From: Chamaecyparis obtusa
Taxonomy: Eukaryota; Streptophyta; Pinopsida; Cupressales; Cupressaceae
Assembly (NCBI GenBank): GCA_027943335.1
Contig: BSBK01002053.1
Coordinates: 186,001 to 250,000 of the forward strand
Length of the DNA stretch: 64,000 nt
Direction of reading: 5' to 3'
Positions 1 to 12,270 of the stretch are shown piece after piece; position 1 is the first letter of the stretch, and every line of letters begins with the position of its first letter. The notes under the pieces are model-generated. The model ran no database searches and was not told where the DNA came from. It saw only the letters and a program-made list of their open reading frames with translations. A program made the position numbers and the translations under genes.

Positions 1-6
1 CATGAC

Positions 7-2655
7 ATGATCCATAAGATCCTAGAGGACTATGTGGATGATATTCTTGCAAAATCAAAAACACGCCATGGACACCTTGACATTCTTGAGAGTGTGTTTG
101 ATCGCCTGCAGCACTATGGGTTATGGCTCAATCCAAAGAAATGTGTCTTTGGTGTTACATTTGGAAAGCTCCTAGGTTTCATAGTATCGCGACGAGGCAT
201 AGAGATAGACCCCAAGAAGGTCAAAGCAATAACAGAGATGCCTCCACCAAGAACACTCAAACAGCTCAGAAGCCTACAAGGAAAGCTTCAATCGGTGTGT
301 CGGTTCATTTCTCAGTTAGCAGACAAGTGCCAACCTTTTACGCATCTCCTATGCAAAGACACAAGCTTCATATGGGATCCCATATGTCAAAGAAGCTTTG
401 ATAAGCTCAAGGAGTATCTTGCCAATTCTCCAATCCTAGTACCACCAATTCCAGGATGCCCTCTCATACTCTACATCTCGGCAACCACTACAGCACTGGG
501 GGCACTCTTAGCTCAGCATGATGATGACAACAAGGAGAGAGCCATCTATTACATCAGTCAAACTCTTGTCAGATATGAGCTTAATTATTCACCTATGGAA
601 AAAGCATGCCTTGCAGTGGTCTTTGCCACTCAAAAGCTTAGACATTACATGCTCAGTCACACAATCAAGCTCATTTCAAAGGTGGACCCCCTCAAATATC
701 TACTATCAAAGACAACTCTCACAGGCCGTATGGAAAAATGGGTCATGATACTCAGCGAGTTCGACATCCAGTATATTGATCACAAAGCAATCAAAGGGCA
801 AGTCATTGCCAATCAGCTAGCAGAAGCACCACTGGTGGATGCCTATCCACTAATCATGGAATTCCCTGATGAACACTTATGTGTGATCGAAGAACAACCC
901 ATGTGGAAACTATACTTTGATGGCTCCTACACATCACATGGATCAGGGGCAGGAATCCTATTCGTCACACCTCAAGGTGACTACATCCCAAAATCATTCA
1001 AATTGGGATTCCCATGTACCAACAACATTGCAGAATATGAGGCACTCATCTCAAGTCTTAGAACAGCCATTCAGTGGAATATCACAGAATTACAAGTGTT
1101 TGGAGATTCACAGCTGATTATCAAACAAGTCCTAGATGAATATCAGACAAAGGATGACAAGTTGCTACCTTACAAAGAGCTGGTGGACAAATTGAAAGAG
1201 CATTTCCTACATCTACAGTTCACACAGATCCCAAGACTTCAGAACAAAGCAGCAGACGCAATGGCAACCATTGGATCCTTGTTAGAAATCCCACACGACG
1301 CATCACAGTATGAATTCCTAGTCGAGCAGCTACATACGCCAGCTTATGAGAACGCCGATGCAGAAATGGTGTGTGTCTTGGTTGGTCCTCAGTCCCCATG
1401 GTACCACAACATCCACGCATATCTAAAGAATGGTATCATATCTCCCCATCTCACCAATAACCAACACCAAAACCTTATTCGTAGAGCTTCCCACTACACT
1501 CTTGTAGCCAACACCCTTTATCATCGCGGGTATCATAATATCCTCTCTAGGTGTTTAGATTCCAACGAGGCCGTTCTGGCTTTACAAGAGGTTCACGCTA
1601 GAATTTGCGGTGCCCACACGAGTGGCATGGTTCTAGCTAAGCAGTTGCTTGAATTTGGGTATTATTGGCCAACCACGGAACATGATGCTTGTGAATTTGT
1701 CAGAAAATGTTTACCATGTCAGCAGCATACAAATCTGATTCATGCACCAACACAAGACTTGCAGCCCATTGCGCCACCTTGGCCATTTTCATGTTGGGGC
1801 TTTGACCTTGTCGGCTTAATCACTCCCCTTTCCTCGGATGGACACAAGTACATAATAACTACCACAGAATACTTCACCAAATGGGTTGAAGTGATTCCGC
1901 TCACCCTAACTACTGGCATCCAAATATCCAAGTTCATCCTTTACCACATCATCTGCCGCTTTGGCATACCATCTACCATTTTCACAGACCATGGCACACC
2001 TTTTGAAAACCAGCATGTGGATGATCTGTGTGCCCGACTCCACATCCATCACCGTTTCTCCAGTCCATATTTCCCTCAAGGAAATGGCCAAGCTGAGGCA
2101 ACCAACAAAACTATCTTGAAAATCCTCAAGAAGGTTGTCAATGATTCTGGTCGTGACTGGCACCTCCAAATCAATCCTGCCCTTTGGGCCTACCGCACTT
2201 CCTATCGCACTCCCACAGGCACCACCCCATATTCCCTTGTATATGGTGTTGAAGCCATTCTACCGATCGAGGTTGAGCTCCCATCATTGCGAGTCTCCAT
2301 GAAGAACTACACCACTGATGAAGATTATCGTGTAGCCCATCTCACACAGCTAGACCTGTTAGATGAAAAGAGACAGCAAGCATATGATCACCTGGTTGCA
2401 TACCAGAATTGACTCAAAAGGAGTTATAACAAGAAGGTCCATCCTAGATAGTTCCAAGTCGGTGACATGGTTCTCAAAGAAAATCAAAAGGTCCAAGAAA
2501 ATCATGAAAAGAAAGGCAAGTTTGAGCCTACTTGGCTGGGCCCCTATGTGGTCACCTCATGCTTCGGCTCTGGAGCTTATCAGCTATCTACACCAGAAGG
2601 AGAGCCTTTGAATGATCCAATCAACATCATACATCTGAAGAGGTTCTATGCCTGA
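7..2655 (+). pseudogene. pol: Tat-lineage pol: RT end, RNase H, second RNase H, integrase
   Basis: The frame opens in RT at the YVDD catalytic motif (residues 9-12). The Ty3-type RNase H follows at about residues 145-225. A second RNase H spans about 300-425, with acidic residues visible at D305, the AEYEA region near 343-345, D367 and D417. Integrase shows the zinc site H530, H537, C568, C571 and a D600-D661-E697 triad with the usual 35 residues between the last two. A C-terminal tail with a GPY-like segment runs to 2655. Two in-frame stops break the tail: TGA at 2410 and TAG at 2449. The frame is otherwise unbroken, and the stops fit Arg and Gln codons after C-to-T change. The protein would copy RNA to cDNA and insert it into chromosomes. 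Codon 1 here is not the true start; the polyprotein is cut by the window. Confidence 0.92.
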
Positions 2656-2689
2656 ACCAGATCCTACATATTCAGAAAATCCATAAAAA

Positions 2690-2775
2690 TTGGAAAAAAG
2701 CAGCAAAAAATAAAAAAAAATAAAAATAAAAAAAAAGAAAAAAAAGAAAAAAAAGAAAAAAAGAAAAGAAAATAA
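2690..2775 (+). repeat. A-rich purine low-complexity tract
   Basis: Runs of A broken by single G or T, directly after pol. It generates a false poly-Phe frame on the minus strand. Confidence 0.85.
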
Positions 2776-2919
2776 TCGTCCAATGGTGAAAACTTGGCAA
2801 TTCAAGCACCTTGGACAAGCATGTTGGTGAAAACCTGGCAAACAGGCGCCATCCATGGTGGACCGAGCCATTATCTATCAAACTCCCATCCCCCCCCATC
2901 CCACCATCTCAGTCCTTTT

Positions 2920-2952
2920 TCCCATCCCCATCCCCATCCCCATCCCCATCCA
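2920..2952 (+). repeat. (CCCCAT)n short tandem repeat
   Basis: About five CCCCAT units in a C-rich stretch of the Tat 3' region; it gives a false Pro/His-rich frame. Confidence 0.85.
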
Positions 2953-4065
2953 CCATCTCCCAGCCGTCAACCTCCCGCAACACCACACCCCCTCTTGCAC
3001 ATATCTTGTATCCACTCTTGTATATCTTGTACACTCCCCTGTGTCTGGCCATCCTTCCTATATAGCGAGATCTTCCTATCCCCAATATTGAGCTTTTGTA
3101 CATCTCCATTGTATATCTTTTCCCATCCGTTGTACATCAGTCCTTGTCAGTCCTGTAGCAGCATTTTGATCAGAACACTTTGTCCTACCCAGCCTTGTAC
3201 TTCAACAACATCAATTGTCGACTATTCTTGATCATTGTGATTATTCTTTGACTTCATCATTTGCTAGCAAAACAACAACACTCATTCTCTCATCAATCAG
3301 TGGGTCCTTGAGGATGTATCCTTCCTCCTGTCTGACCTAATCTTCCCCCCATCAAATCAGTCAAATCAAATCTCTCTCCTTGGCAAAGGATGTCTTTTTG
3401 GAGTTGTCATTTTGACCTTGGATTTTGTCCTTTGGGTCTTGTTAATCTTTTACGGCTTCTCATTGTTCTCTACTCAAAGTCGCCACGATCCTTTATATCC
3501 TGGTGCGCTGCGAATGAGGATAATCTGGGGCAAAGTCTTTGATCTTTTTCTTCTACTTGTGAGTCAGTTGTGTGTTTGTGGTTTCTTCAGCATCATTTCC
3601 ACCATGCCTCCTTCGGGTTTCATGTGTGATGCTGGGGCAACCCTGCGTGTCTTTTTAGCGTCAGTCCTCTGCAACGCTGGTGACAAGGCCTCGTGATCCT
3701 AGTATCCTTGGCAGGTCTCTAGCATTGCTATATTAAACTAGGTTGTGCTCTCCACATTCGCACTTGGAGCTTCCCCATCTCCCCTGCATCCTACATCCTA
3801 TAGATTAATCTTGCATCCTCACATAGCTGCATCCTGCATTTTGCATTCCATCTCATCTTGCATTCACCCATCTTTGCTCTTGGAAGCTTGGTTATTTATC
3901 TCCCTTGCTTCCTCAGTCCTTCCTTCTTTGTTTCCTTTCGAGAAAATTCTACAATGTTTACTCCTTGCGTTATTTTCTCGAGGGGGCACAACCCCTTATT
4001 CCTCCAAATTCTAGCCTTCGGCATCTTATTTTCTTGTCTTTGACGCCATGCCACTTGCGGCATCG

Positions 4066-4083
4066 CATCAAAGAGGGGCAAAA
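4066..4083 (+). promoter_or_regulatory. polypurine tract before 3' LTR (Tat)
   Basis: AAAGAGGGGCAAAA abuts the LTR start TGTAGAC. This is the expected plus-strand primer site. The neighbouring Tat-like element has a closely matching AAAGAGGTGCAAAA at 7947-7960. Confidence 0.8.
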
Positions 4084-5017
4084 TGTAGACACCTAAAAAT
4101 CCTTTAGAAAATAAAGTATTTTTATTTTCTGAAAAATCTCCGATGACATCATCATTTATTAATTAATTATTTATTTAATTAATTTATTTATTTTTATGTC
4201 ATTAAATCCCTTTTTCTTAATTAAAAATATTTAATTAAGAAATCGCTTCCAAAAATGTTTAAATCTTATTTAAACATTATCTCCTTATTTATTAATTATT
4301 TTAATTAATAAATTGACCAAAAATCTCAAAATAAATAATTTATTTATTTTTTGCCCAAAACTTGGCCAATTTCCTTTAGACCACTAACCTCTTCCAAAAT
4401 CTTCTAATTCCTTCTTAATCTCGATTAAAAGGCTAATCCCATCTTTTCTAACCCTAATCCCAAGGCCAAATATTTAATTAAGATTAAATATTTAAATTTC
4501 ATATTTATTGAAAATATTTCAATAAATATTCCCAAAACTTAAGCTTTTGGAATGAATAAACTTTTATTCCATAAAAATCAAGGAGAATTCTAGACTCTTC
4601 TAAAATCTTCTCAAACCCAACCTCTTCACCCATCCTAATCCTAAGATTATCCTAATTCCTCCCTTAACCTTGTCACATTCCCTAAACAAGGTTAGCCAAC
4701 TCTTAAGCTTACCCCAAAGTCAACAAAGAGGGCTTCCCTTTTTGAAATGCATTGAAGGCATTTAAGGCCTCCTTATCCCTCTTACATGCATTTATGGTGC
4801 ATTTAAGAAGCCCCTCACCCCTTTCTTACACCCTTTGACCTTAGGCACATTTCCCAAATTGTGCACATTCCTCCCATCTTTCAATCTAATGCCCTTGTGA
4901 CACTTGTCACAAGGAGGTGATCCCTAAACTAGCACAATCCATGTGCTCCCCTTTGAATGAATCTTGGCCTCTCTTAAGGATTTCAATCCTGGCCACTCAT
5001 TCTTCCTTCCCAAATTC

Positions 5018-5026
5018 TATAAATAC
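5018..5026 (+). promoter_or_regulatory. TATA box in Tat LTR
   Basis: CTATAAATA in a moderately GC-richer stretch of the LTR, in the element's own direction. It is the best TATA match in the LTR. Confidence 0.5.
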
Positions 5027-6110
5027 CCCTCCTTTCAAGAGCAAAATCAATTAGCTTACTTTCATTCTCATGCACTATTATGATGCCATTTTCATGTTAG
5101 ATCTTAGCAAATCATTCTAATTTTGTTTACTTTCAAGCATTTTTAGCTCATCATAGCTTAGTAATAATGGATTAACATAGCTTTTCTTATTGTTTTGCAT
5201 AGCATAGCATCATATCACATCTCTAATTTGGTCTAAAATCAATCTTAGATTCCCCATCATGTAGCTTAATCTTCATTAAAGCATTTTTGGATCCTTGAGG
5301 CCTTAGGGGCAAATCAGGTGTTCTATACCTATTTTTGTGCTATTTTGGGGTTTTCATGGATTTTAATCCATCTTAGAATGCATTATAGTATGCTCCAAGT
5401 GCTTAGAGAGCACACCCACATCCCCCTTATTAGAGCAAATCAAACAGTGCTTGGGTGCACCTGTTTCTGGCTCAATCTGAGGTGGCTAGCTTAGAGTTTC
5501 CTTATTTTTGTTTTGATTGTATGCTAGATTAAACTCTTAATGTTTGATTGATTTGAGCCTTTCAAAATAGATAACAGGTACCCTCGAAAGCCTTGCTCAC
5601 AGCTTTGCTATTGAGGGCATGAGTTTCCAGCTAGCAAGCATGAGAATAGACAACCAAAGTGAGACTGAAGGACTTCTAGGCATGAATAAATCTGTCGTAG
5701 GTGTGACTATCAAATTTCTACAGAAAACACACAGAAACAACAAAAAAAATGTATGCAAATATGATTTAAATCACAAATTTGTTAGAATTTGAGGCTTAAG
5801 GCACCACAGTGGGCACCATTTGTGTGATGAATGAAATCACCTTCATGAAATTAAGATAAGATAACCACAATTTAAACTAAATACAAAGGAAATCTACTTT
5901 AAACTAGCAACTATAATCTATATTATCCCATGGATCTCTAGAAAGAAGTGGTAAGTGAGCTCTCAGCTGCAAATCCTCACTAGTGACACCTCTAAAATGA
6001 GAATAATGCTGCTATGATGCTAGTAAATGCTTATTCTATGATGAATTCATGCTTAATCTAGCTCAATTGATGAAATTATGATACTAAATGCTCAAGGATG
6101 CTCAAATTGT

Positions 6111-6244
6111 TCTTAGAAATGATCTCAATTGACTATAGTAACAATGTTTTTCAATTGAAATTCTAAGATGGAAATGCTCTTAGAAATGATCTCAATTGAC
6201 TATAGTAACAATGCTTTTCAATTGAAATTCTAAGATGGAAATGC
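6111..6244 (+). repeat. 67-bp tandem duplication inside Tat LTR
   Basis: Two nearly identical units, 6111-6177 and 6178-6244, each starting TCTTAGAAATGATC. By eye they differ at about one base, so the duplication is young relative to the element. Confidence 0.9.
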
Positions 6245-7946
6245 TCTTCAAAATGCCTCATACTTATAGTAATTTCCCAAGGGTAGGGGGTGGAGTGAAG
6301 TAATCATGGTTATCTCATGGTTGAGTCAAAAACTTTGCATTGTTCATAAATGGGGGGACAAATGAGGGGACAAGCCTTTAAATGGTTTCAAATGTTTGAA
6401 CGATTTGCAAATGTGAGTGATTTATGTCTTTATGTCCTCCATTTTCATTAGTTGATCACTTTGTTGAAAGTAAATTAGGATTATTATTTCAATTATTTAA
6501 TTAAATTTAGCCATGCATGGGTAATGGGTTCATTTTAATTTTTAATTAAGACAACTATACAATTAATTGATTAAAATCAATTATATAGTGCTTTTGCCCA
6601 TTTTTATGCTTCATTTAATCATTTAACATCATTATTTAATTTCTCCTTTGCTTTAATTAATTTGTGTCCAACTTTATTTAATTATGTCCCTTTTTAATGA
6701 TTTGACCCCTTTTTTGATTAAAAAGTACTTGTCCAATTTTACGCGTCTACAATATGTCCATGGTTGTCTAACCAGTGGGCATTGTATTGATTCTTGCCCA
6801 TACAAATCAATATTCATATGTTCATAGTTTCCTAACTAGTGGATGTTGTATTGATTTATCTGGTTACCTAAAAGTTCAATGATGACAACAAATCAACACA
6901 TGATTAGTGACTAGGTCCTAGGTCTTAGGTTCGCATTTCATTATGCATTTCATTTTGCACTTTGCATGATCTCACAAATTTCTTGAACACTTAAATGATT
7001 CTTCAAAGACAAAAATGATAAACATGACACAAGGACTGAGCATTGTATGAAGGTTCCTCCAATGAAACAACAAGTAGAATCTTTTTTTGGGATCAAAATC
7101 AAAATTTAAGATCATTCATATTATTAACTACTTGCATAATCGACCTTTAATCATCACAGAAATTTAGAATTTAGCTTAACTAATTATCTTACATCAAATT
7201 ATCAAAATTTCAACTTGGTCAACTATGGTCAACTCATGGTTTAACCTACTCAAACTTGGTCTCCAAGACCTCTAAATGATGCAGAACACGTTCTCGAATG
7301 TGTATAACCACTTCTCAAATCAATTAACATGCTTCTAAACTATAACACTGACTTTTCTTGTCAGGTTTCAATTTTAATCCCGAAGGGGGCATGGTATTGC
7401 ACATCATTCAAGTCTGTAAATCTAAATTTGTAATCAATCTCTCCTCAGTAATCAAGAAAACAACCACGTCTAGTTTTTGACTCATCAAAAGTCCTCGTCG
7501 CTTGGGGAAAATCTATCATCGCTTGGGGCATATCAGATTCATTGAGATCCATATAAATCTAGTATCCTAATCTATCTTGTAAACTATATTAGCTTTTCAT
7601 AACCATCAGTTCATTAGTGTTATTTCCTTGGTTTTTCGTAACCAATGGGTTCAGGATGTGATACCAATATGATTCTCTTTGGACAATTAGGTCTGGAATT
7701 GGTCACTCACTTCTTTGCAATCATAAGATTTAGAATCAGGTGTTTTGGCACTTTTTTGTAATCACCAATTCATTATTGTTATAGTTAACATTATCTTTGG
7801 TCAACCAGGACCTAAATCTTGCATCTTTCAATCTTTCAATCGGTTTTTATCTCAGAATCAGTTCATCTTTCAAATCAGTTTCAATCTCAAACATCAGTAT
7901 CATACACAGACTAATCTTTGAACCACTGCGCTTCACACAATAATTC

Positions 7947-7960
7947 AAAGAGGTGCAAAA
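7947..7960 (+). promoter_or_regulatory. polypurine tract before LTR A
   Basis: AAAGAGGTGCAAAA directly before the LTR start TGTAATACCCC. Confidence 0.75.
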
Positions 7961-9255
7961 TGTAATACCCCAAAAATGGGCTATAGGTTCATTAACCTCC
8001 TACATCTTTAAATCGAATGAAATTGATACAAAAGTCCTAACCTAAGGCACATCTGCACATTATCAAATTTAATTGATTACCCTAAATTCTGCATCAGAGA
8101 ATATTCCTAGAAATATTCCTAATTTATCATAATTATTCTTAATTTAATAATTATTTGGCGATAAATCTTATTTATCCTAAAGTTTGATTAATTGAATGTT
8201 TTGAATATTTAATTAATCATATTTAATACTGCCACTTAATTATTTAATTACATTTAATTATATTTATTCCTAAATTGTATTATTTAATTTTGACAATAAA
8301 TCAAAAATCTTATGATGAATTGATTAAATTCCTATTTAATTAATTAAAGTCAATTGTCAATATTTAATAATATAGTTTTTGAATAAAAATTTGATTTAAT
8401 AATTGATTAACCCATAAATCAATTGTTTTAATTTTAAAATCATTTAAGTTGAGAATAAATCACTTTATTTATTAAATTAATTCATATTAAATCAAACACA
8501 ATCAGAAAAGAAGGCAACTAGAAATTAACAATCAATTTGAAAATTGAAACTCAACATCTGATGATGAGTTGAAAAAGAGAACTAAAGCTCTATTTTTTAG
8601 ATAAAAATTGCTTTTGCATGATTTTATGAGTTTATTCTTAATTTCTTGTTAACTCAAAAATCAACCTGAGTTTATCAAGAGTGATTTATGGCTTTTCTCA
8701 ATGCATCCTCAAGCCCTGGATTTCTATAAAAACAAGGCTTAACTCTTCACAAACACCTCTCTAAATCCCTCAAGTTTTCAACCTCTCTAAATCCCTCAAG
8801 CTTTCAATATCACATCTCTCGAATTTGCACAATTACTCTGGCGAATTTACAACTAAAGAACAAAGATTTTGTGACAGGCAATTTTGTGAGATCAATTCAT
8901 AGTTTTTCATAGCTTTGCATATCAATTCATATAATTCTTAGATTAATTTGCATATCATTTCAATTTCATTCTAGATTAATTTCATATAGTTTTTCATCCT
9001 ATTGCATCAAAAATTTTAAAAAATAGATTAATTTTCATTCATATTTCATTGCTTTCATGATTTTAAATCATTCATTTAGGTGTTGCATTTTCACTGATCT
9101 TGATTTCAATCTAAGAACATTATACTCGTACCTACTAGAAGGTAGTAAATTGCCTAGTTAGCATAGTTTCAATTACTTGCAGATTTTGATTTTTGCTAAC
9201 CTCTAATGTTTTACTGAAGTGTTGTGTCCACATCTAGGTACAAAATTCACACACA
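7961..9255 (+). repeat. 3' LTR of element A (about 1295 bp)
   Basis: Starts TGTAATACCCCAAAAATGGG and ends in a short (CA)n run. The exact end is uncertain by 2 bp because of that run. The reverse complement of 45792-47042 begins and ends with the same sequences. A TATA-like TCTATAAAAAC lies near 8723. No coding capacity. Confidence 0.8.
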
Positions 9256-9412
9256 CAACAAAAATCAATATCTGATTAGAATATTTCTTGTAATATAGAT
9301 TTCTATATGTAGAATCTTTTTAAAACTTTTGCCCAATCAAAAATCTTTCTAATCTTCTATAGGGTGCTCTCGATGTCTACTTCAAACCATACAACACATT
9401 CTTCAATCTACA
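9256..9412. other. unassigned spacer between LTR A and copia H
   Basis: About 155 bp of AT-rich sequence with no recognisable feature. Confidence 0.4.
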
Positions 9413-9523
9413 TGTTAGATAACTGAGAGGGGGGCTTAATCAATTAATTCTAGTTATCCTGTAGTCCAAAATCTTAGATGTATATATTCAAAATTTTCAA
9501 TCAAATAATCAACTCGGTAAGTT

Positions 9524-11447
9524 TTGATTACTGGAAAAAATAGGTTTTGAAGGGACTCGAAACCCTTTACAGCTTAAGGATCAAAAGATCGGAAGAAGAA
9601 AGTACAATGCAAAAAAAGAGACATACAACATCGATTTGCCCATATAAGGGACTACAATGATAGCATTAAAAGGAACAAAAACCTAGACAAAAAGATAGTA
9701 GGGAAACCAAAAAACCAGTAGGAAAACCAAACTAAGCATCCACATATAGAACCCTAGCTTTCTCATCCAGCATCTTCTCCATCTTGGCCTGAATGTTGTC
9801 CATCTGCCCAATAATGCTTTTCAGCTCATCCAAGTTCTTCTTCATCAGAGGGCATTTTTTCCTGTTGCTCCCACGGGTCTGAGAACTAGGGCCACTACTA
9901 TCCAGCAAGGGATCATTTCTAACCTCTGTATCATCCTCTGAAGCCTTATATAGCAAGTTGACCAGAGCCTTGAGATTGGTAGTGGAAGCCTTCATACTAT
10001 CCATACTATGCTGGAGGATATTGATAAGAGTATTATCAACTTTATCCATTCTTTCCTTTATATCAGTAGCATGGGGGTTAGAAGATCTCTCTTTGAGGAG
10101 AGACTCAACTTTCTCATGGAGGATGGCGTTGTTAGCTTCAAGCTTCTTGCTTTTGAGATGGAGCCTTTTAATTTCATGAAAGCACCATTTGCTAAATCTA
10201 AAGAAATAAAGGTCCTCAGCTTTGGCAGTCTACAAAACACCAGTAGTCACTTCTTCCCTATCATTAAAACCTTTGAAAATGAGCTTGATAGAGGACTCTC
10301 TATCTTTCCGTTCACTGGAGTCATTGCTACCCTCCTGAATATTGTCCTTAGAATCTTGAGGAATGGGCACATCATGCCTCATACCTGCAACAAAATCATC
10401 TAGAATGGGCACCTCCTCTTTATTGAAATTCTGATCATTCTTCAACTTCTCTGCATACTGAATAGCAGTGTCAACCAGGTCTTACAGGCTATGGGAATTA
10501 TGTGCCATAGTACCTTCCAAGTTAGCCTCTTCCATAGCCTCTCCTTTCTCCTCAACCATACTATCCTGAGTATTTTTCTCAGGGTCCTCAGCTTCAGTAG
10601 TGTCCTTATCCTTAGTGGACATGGGCTTAGGTTCATCCCCCCACATTTGTGAATAATCAGTACCCTACAAGTGAGCCACATCTTTCAGCTGGTCCTCCCC
10701 CTTAATCATTTCCTTGTTCTCCTCCCCCAAATCCTTACTGTTAATTTTCTCATTGTACTCTCCAAGAGCAGACATAGCATCAGAGTCATCAGTGTCATCC
10801 CTATCCTTTCCATGGCTTTGCATCTCTTGGATCTTCTCAGCAACCTCCTCATCACAATCCTCCATCTTAGAACCCTCCGAGTGAACCTCAGCTTCTATAG
10901 CTTCCGAGAAAGTCTTCTTCGAGCTACTACCCAAATTATCCTCTACCTTCTACTTAATAGACCCAAAATTAGGAGTCATAGGGCTTTGTTTACTCTTTGT
11001 AGAGGAGGGGGTGGAGCTAGGTTTAGGGATAGTTCTCTTCATATGCTCATAAATCAAAAGAATCAAGCCCTCATGCTTAATAGCCTTCTTAGGAGAGCCC
11101 TTATGCTCATTGATACTTTTAACCAGAGAAGTATGAAGATAATAGGGAATATTAATGGTATCCTTGTACCTGAAGTGGTTAAGGAACATGAAGTGATGAG
11201 AATGAGCATGGGTGAAGCGATCATCAAGGGTAAAATACTCCATCATAGCTTGCAGAATGTAGTGTCATATTTCCTTGATTTTGACAGTATCAATATAGGC
11301 ATTAATCTTTCCCTCTGCAAAATCAATCTTTTCCTTCGGAGACTTTGGGAATTTTTTGGCCGCCATATCTAATATCTTGCTATTTTTATAAAACTTTTTT
11401 CCATCATTGGAGATACTCGTAACTTCTATAAATCAACTCGGTAAGTT
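9524..11447 (-). mobile_element. retroposed insertion with 17-bp target duplication (LINE-like)
   Basis: The 17 bases AATCAACTCGGTAAGTT occur at 9507-9523 and again at 11431-11447, flanking an insert of about 1.9 kb. A duplication this long fits target-primed reverse transcription (LINE machinery) rather than an LTR element. The minus-strand 3' end is TAATCAAAA, with only a short A run. No reverse transcriptase is present, so this is a truncated, non-autonomous or retroposed copy. Confidence 0.6.
9732..11366 (-). pseudogene. unknown acidic protein in retroposed copy, stop-broken
   Basis: A single reading frame of 545 codons runs from ATG at 11366 to a stop at 9732. It has no frameshift but about five internal stops, for example TGA 34 codons after the ATG. 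The N-terminal part looks folded, with many aromatic and His residues. The middle is a long acidic Glu/Asp/Ser/Lys stretch. The C-terminal third looks coiled-coil, with repeated Leu/Ile/Met spacing near 9760-10130. The start was chosen because the frame opens with ATGGCG and has no good upstream extension. I do not recognise the family; a LINE ORF1 or a retroposed host mRNA are both possible. Intact frame plus stops suggests point-mutation decay. Confidence 0.5.
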
Positions 11448-11839
11448 ATCAACAATATCTTTCTCTTCATCTACCAATTGATAGTAAATTCAACATTGCA
11501 TTTACCGATCTAACTAGTTATGAAATGTGTAAAGTAAAATAATAATTTAACACATCAAATACACATAAAACATAGATTTTTAACATGGAAACCCTATTAG
11601 GGGAAAAATCACCTGAGACCAATAAACCAAAAGTAATTCACTCTTTTAAAGTGAAATCAGTTAGGAGCCAACCCTATCAAAGGTTACAAAATACATAGTA
11701 AGGTCTGACCTGGCTAGAGGATTTATCACTAACATTTCTCCCTTAACTAGCATTCACTATGGGGTCAACAAGAAAATAAGCAACATTCATTAAATGTCAT
11801 ATTGAAATACAAAAAGACTATTAAGTCCACTCAGTTAAG

Positions 11840-12270
11840 ATATTTTTTTGTAACAATGGTTAAAGTGGTACAGTAATGATCTGATTCAAATACAACTAAG
11901 ATTTGCATATTTTTAGATCTCTATGCTAAATATTAATTGGGTGGGTATTTAATATTTGTATCAAGGTAGTTGCATCTATCTTTTATCTCACATTATTTGT
12001 GTTGTAATACCTTGAGTAGTAAATGCCTATATAAAGAAAGCATTAGTGCATTCATAAGCAAGCTCTCAAGTTGCAAGCTCTTGGAGTTCAAGCTCTCTCA
12101 TTGCAAGCTCTCAAGTGGTAGAAGTTTAGGGATTGTAAGCTCAAAGGATGTAAGATCTCATGTTGTAGATCTCATATTTGGAGGAAGCTCTCATGTTGTA
12201 AGATATATCAAGTTTTAATGATTTTCAAGTATTAATGTATGCTTTGTAAAGTATTTTGTCTTCTCTTTGT
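11840..12270 (+). repeat. possible plus-strand solo LTR inside the LTR of H
   Basis: A TATA-like CTATATAAAG near 12029 is followed by a local array of CAAGCTCT words (about 12058-12115), in the orientation opposite to H. Removing about 430 bp would bring the H LTR to the size of its relatives. Ends and target duplication could not be fixed. Confidence 0.25.

Larger units (their letters stand above)
2656..4065 (+). other. non-coding 3' region of the Tat element
   Basis: No convincing gene between the end of pol and the polypurine tract. Short open frames here are composition artefacts of the A-rich tract and of a CCCCAT repeat. Such long 3' non-coding stretches are usual in Tat elements. Confidence 0.6.
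1..6751 (+). mobile_element. Ty3/gypsy Tat-lineage LTR retrotransposon, 3' part, cut by window start
   Basis: Contains, in order, the end of reverse transcriptase, RNase H, a second RNase H, integrase, a non-coding 3' region, a polypurine tract and a long LTR. This domain order with two RNase H domains is the known signature of the plant Tat lineage. The LTR at 4084-6751 starts TGTAGAC and ends GTCTACA. Bases 6752 onward belong to the 3' internal region of another Tat-like element, so this copy is nested in it. The 5' LTR, gag and protease lie outside the window, so the target duplication cannot be checked; the candidate here is ATATG at 6752-6756. Confidence 0.88.
4084..6751 (+). repeat. 3' LTR of the Tat element (2668 bp)
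   Basis: Starts TGTAGACACC directly after the polypurine tract and ends ACGCGTCTACA, giving TGTAGAC/GTCTACA terminal inverted repeats. No protein is encoded. A TATA-like CTATAAATA at about 5018-5026 is the likely promoter. It holds a 67-bp tandem duplication at 6111-6244. Confidence 0.82.
6752..9255 (+). mobile_element. second Tat-like LTR element, 3' end only (element A)
   Basis: The host of the first insertion. 6752-7943 is non-coding 3' internal sequence with no supported gene. It is followed by a polypurine tract and an LTR. A solo LTR of the same family lies inverted at 45792-47042, which independently confirms the LTR ends. Confidence 0.75.

Noticed and set aside
1..2655. Endogenous pararetrovirus origin for the RT/RNase H region
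   Set aside because: An integrase with HHCC and DDE, plus a flanking LTR with polypurine tract, identifies a Ty3/gypsy retrotransposon.
2584..3231. Poly-Phe and Pro/His-rich open frames
   Set aside because: Produced by the A-rich tract and the CCCCAT repeat in a non-coding stretch of the Tat element.
3412..4096. Several hydrophobic open frames of 60-95 codons
   Set aside because: Overlapping, in different frames, with no family signal, in the 3' non-coding region of a Tat element.
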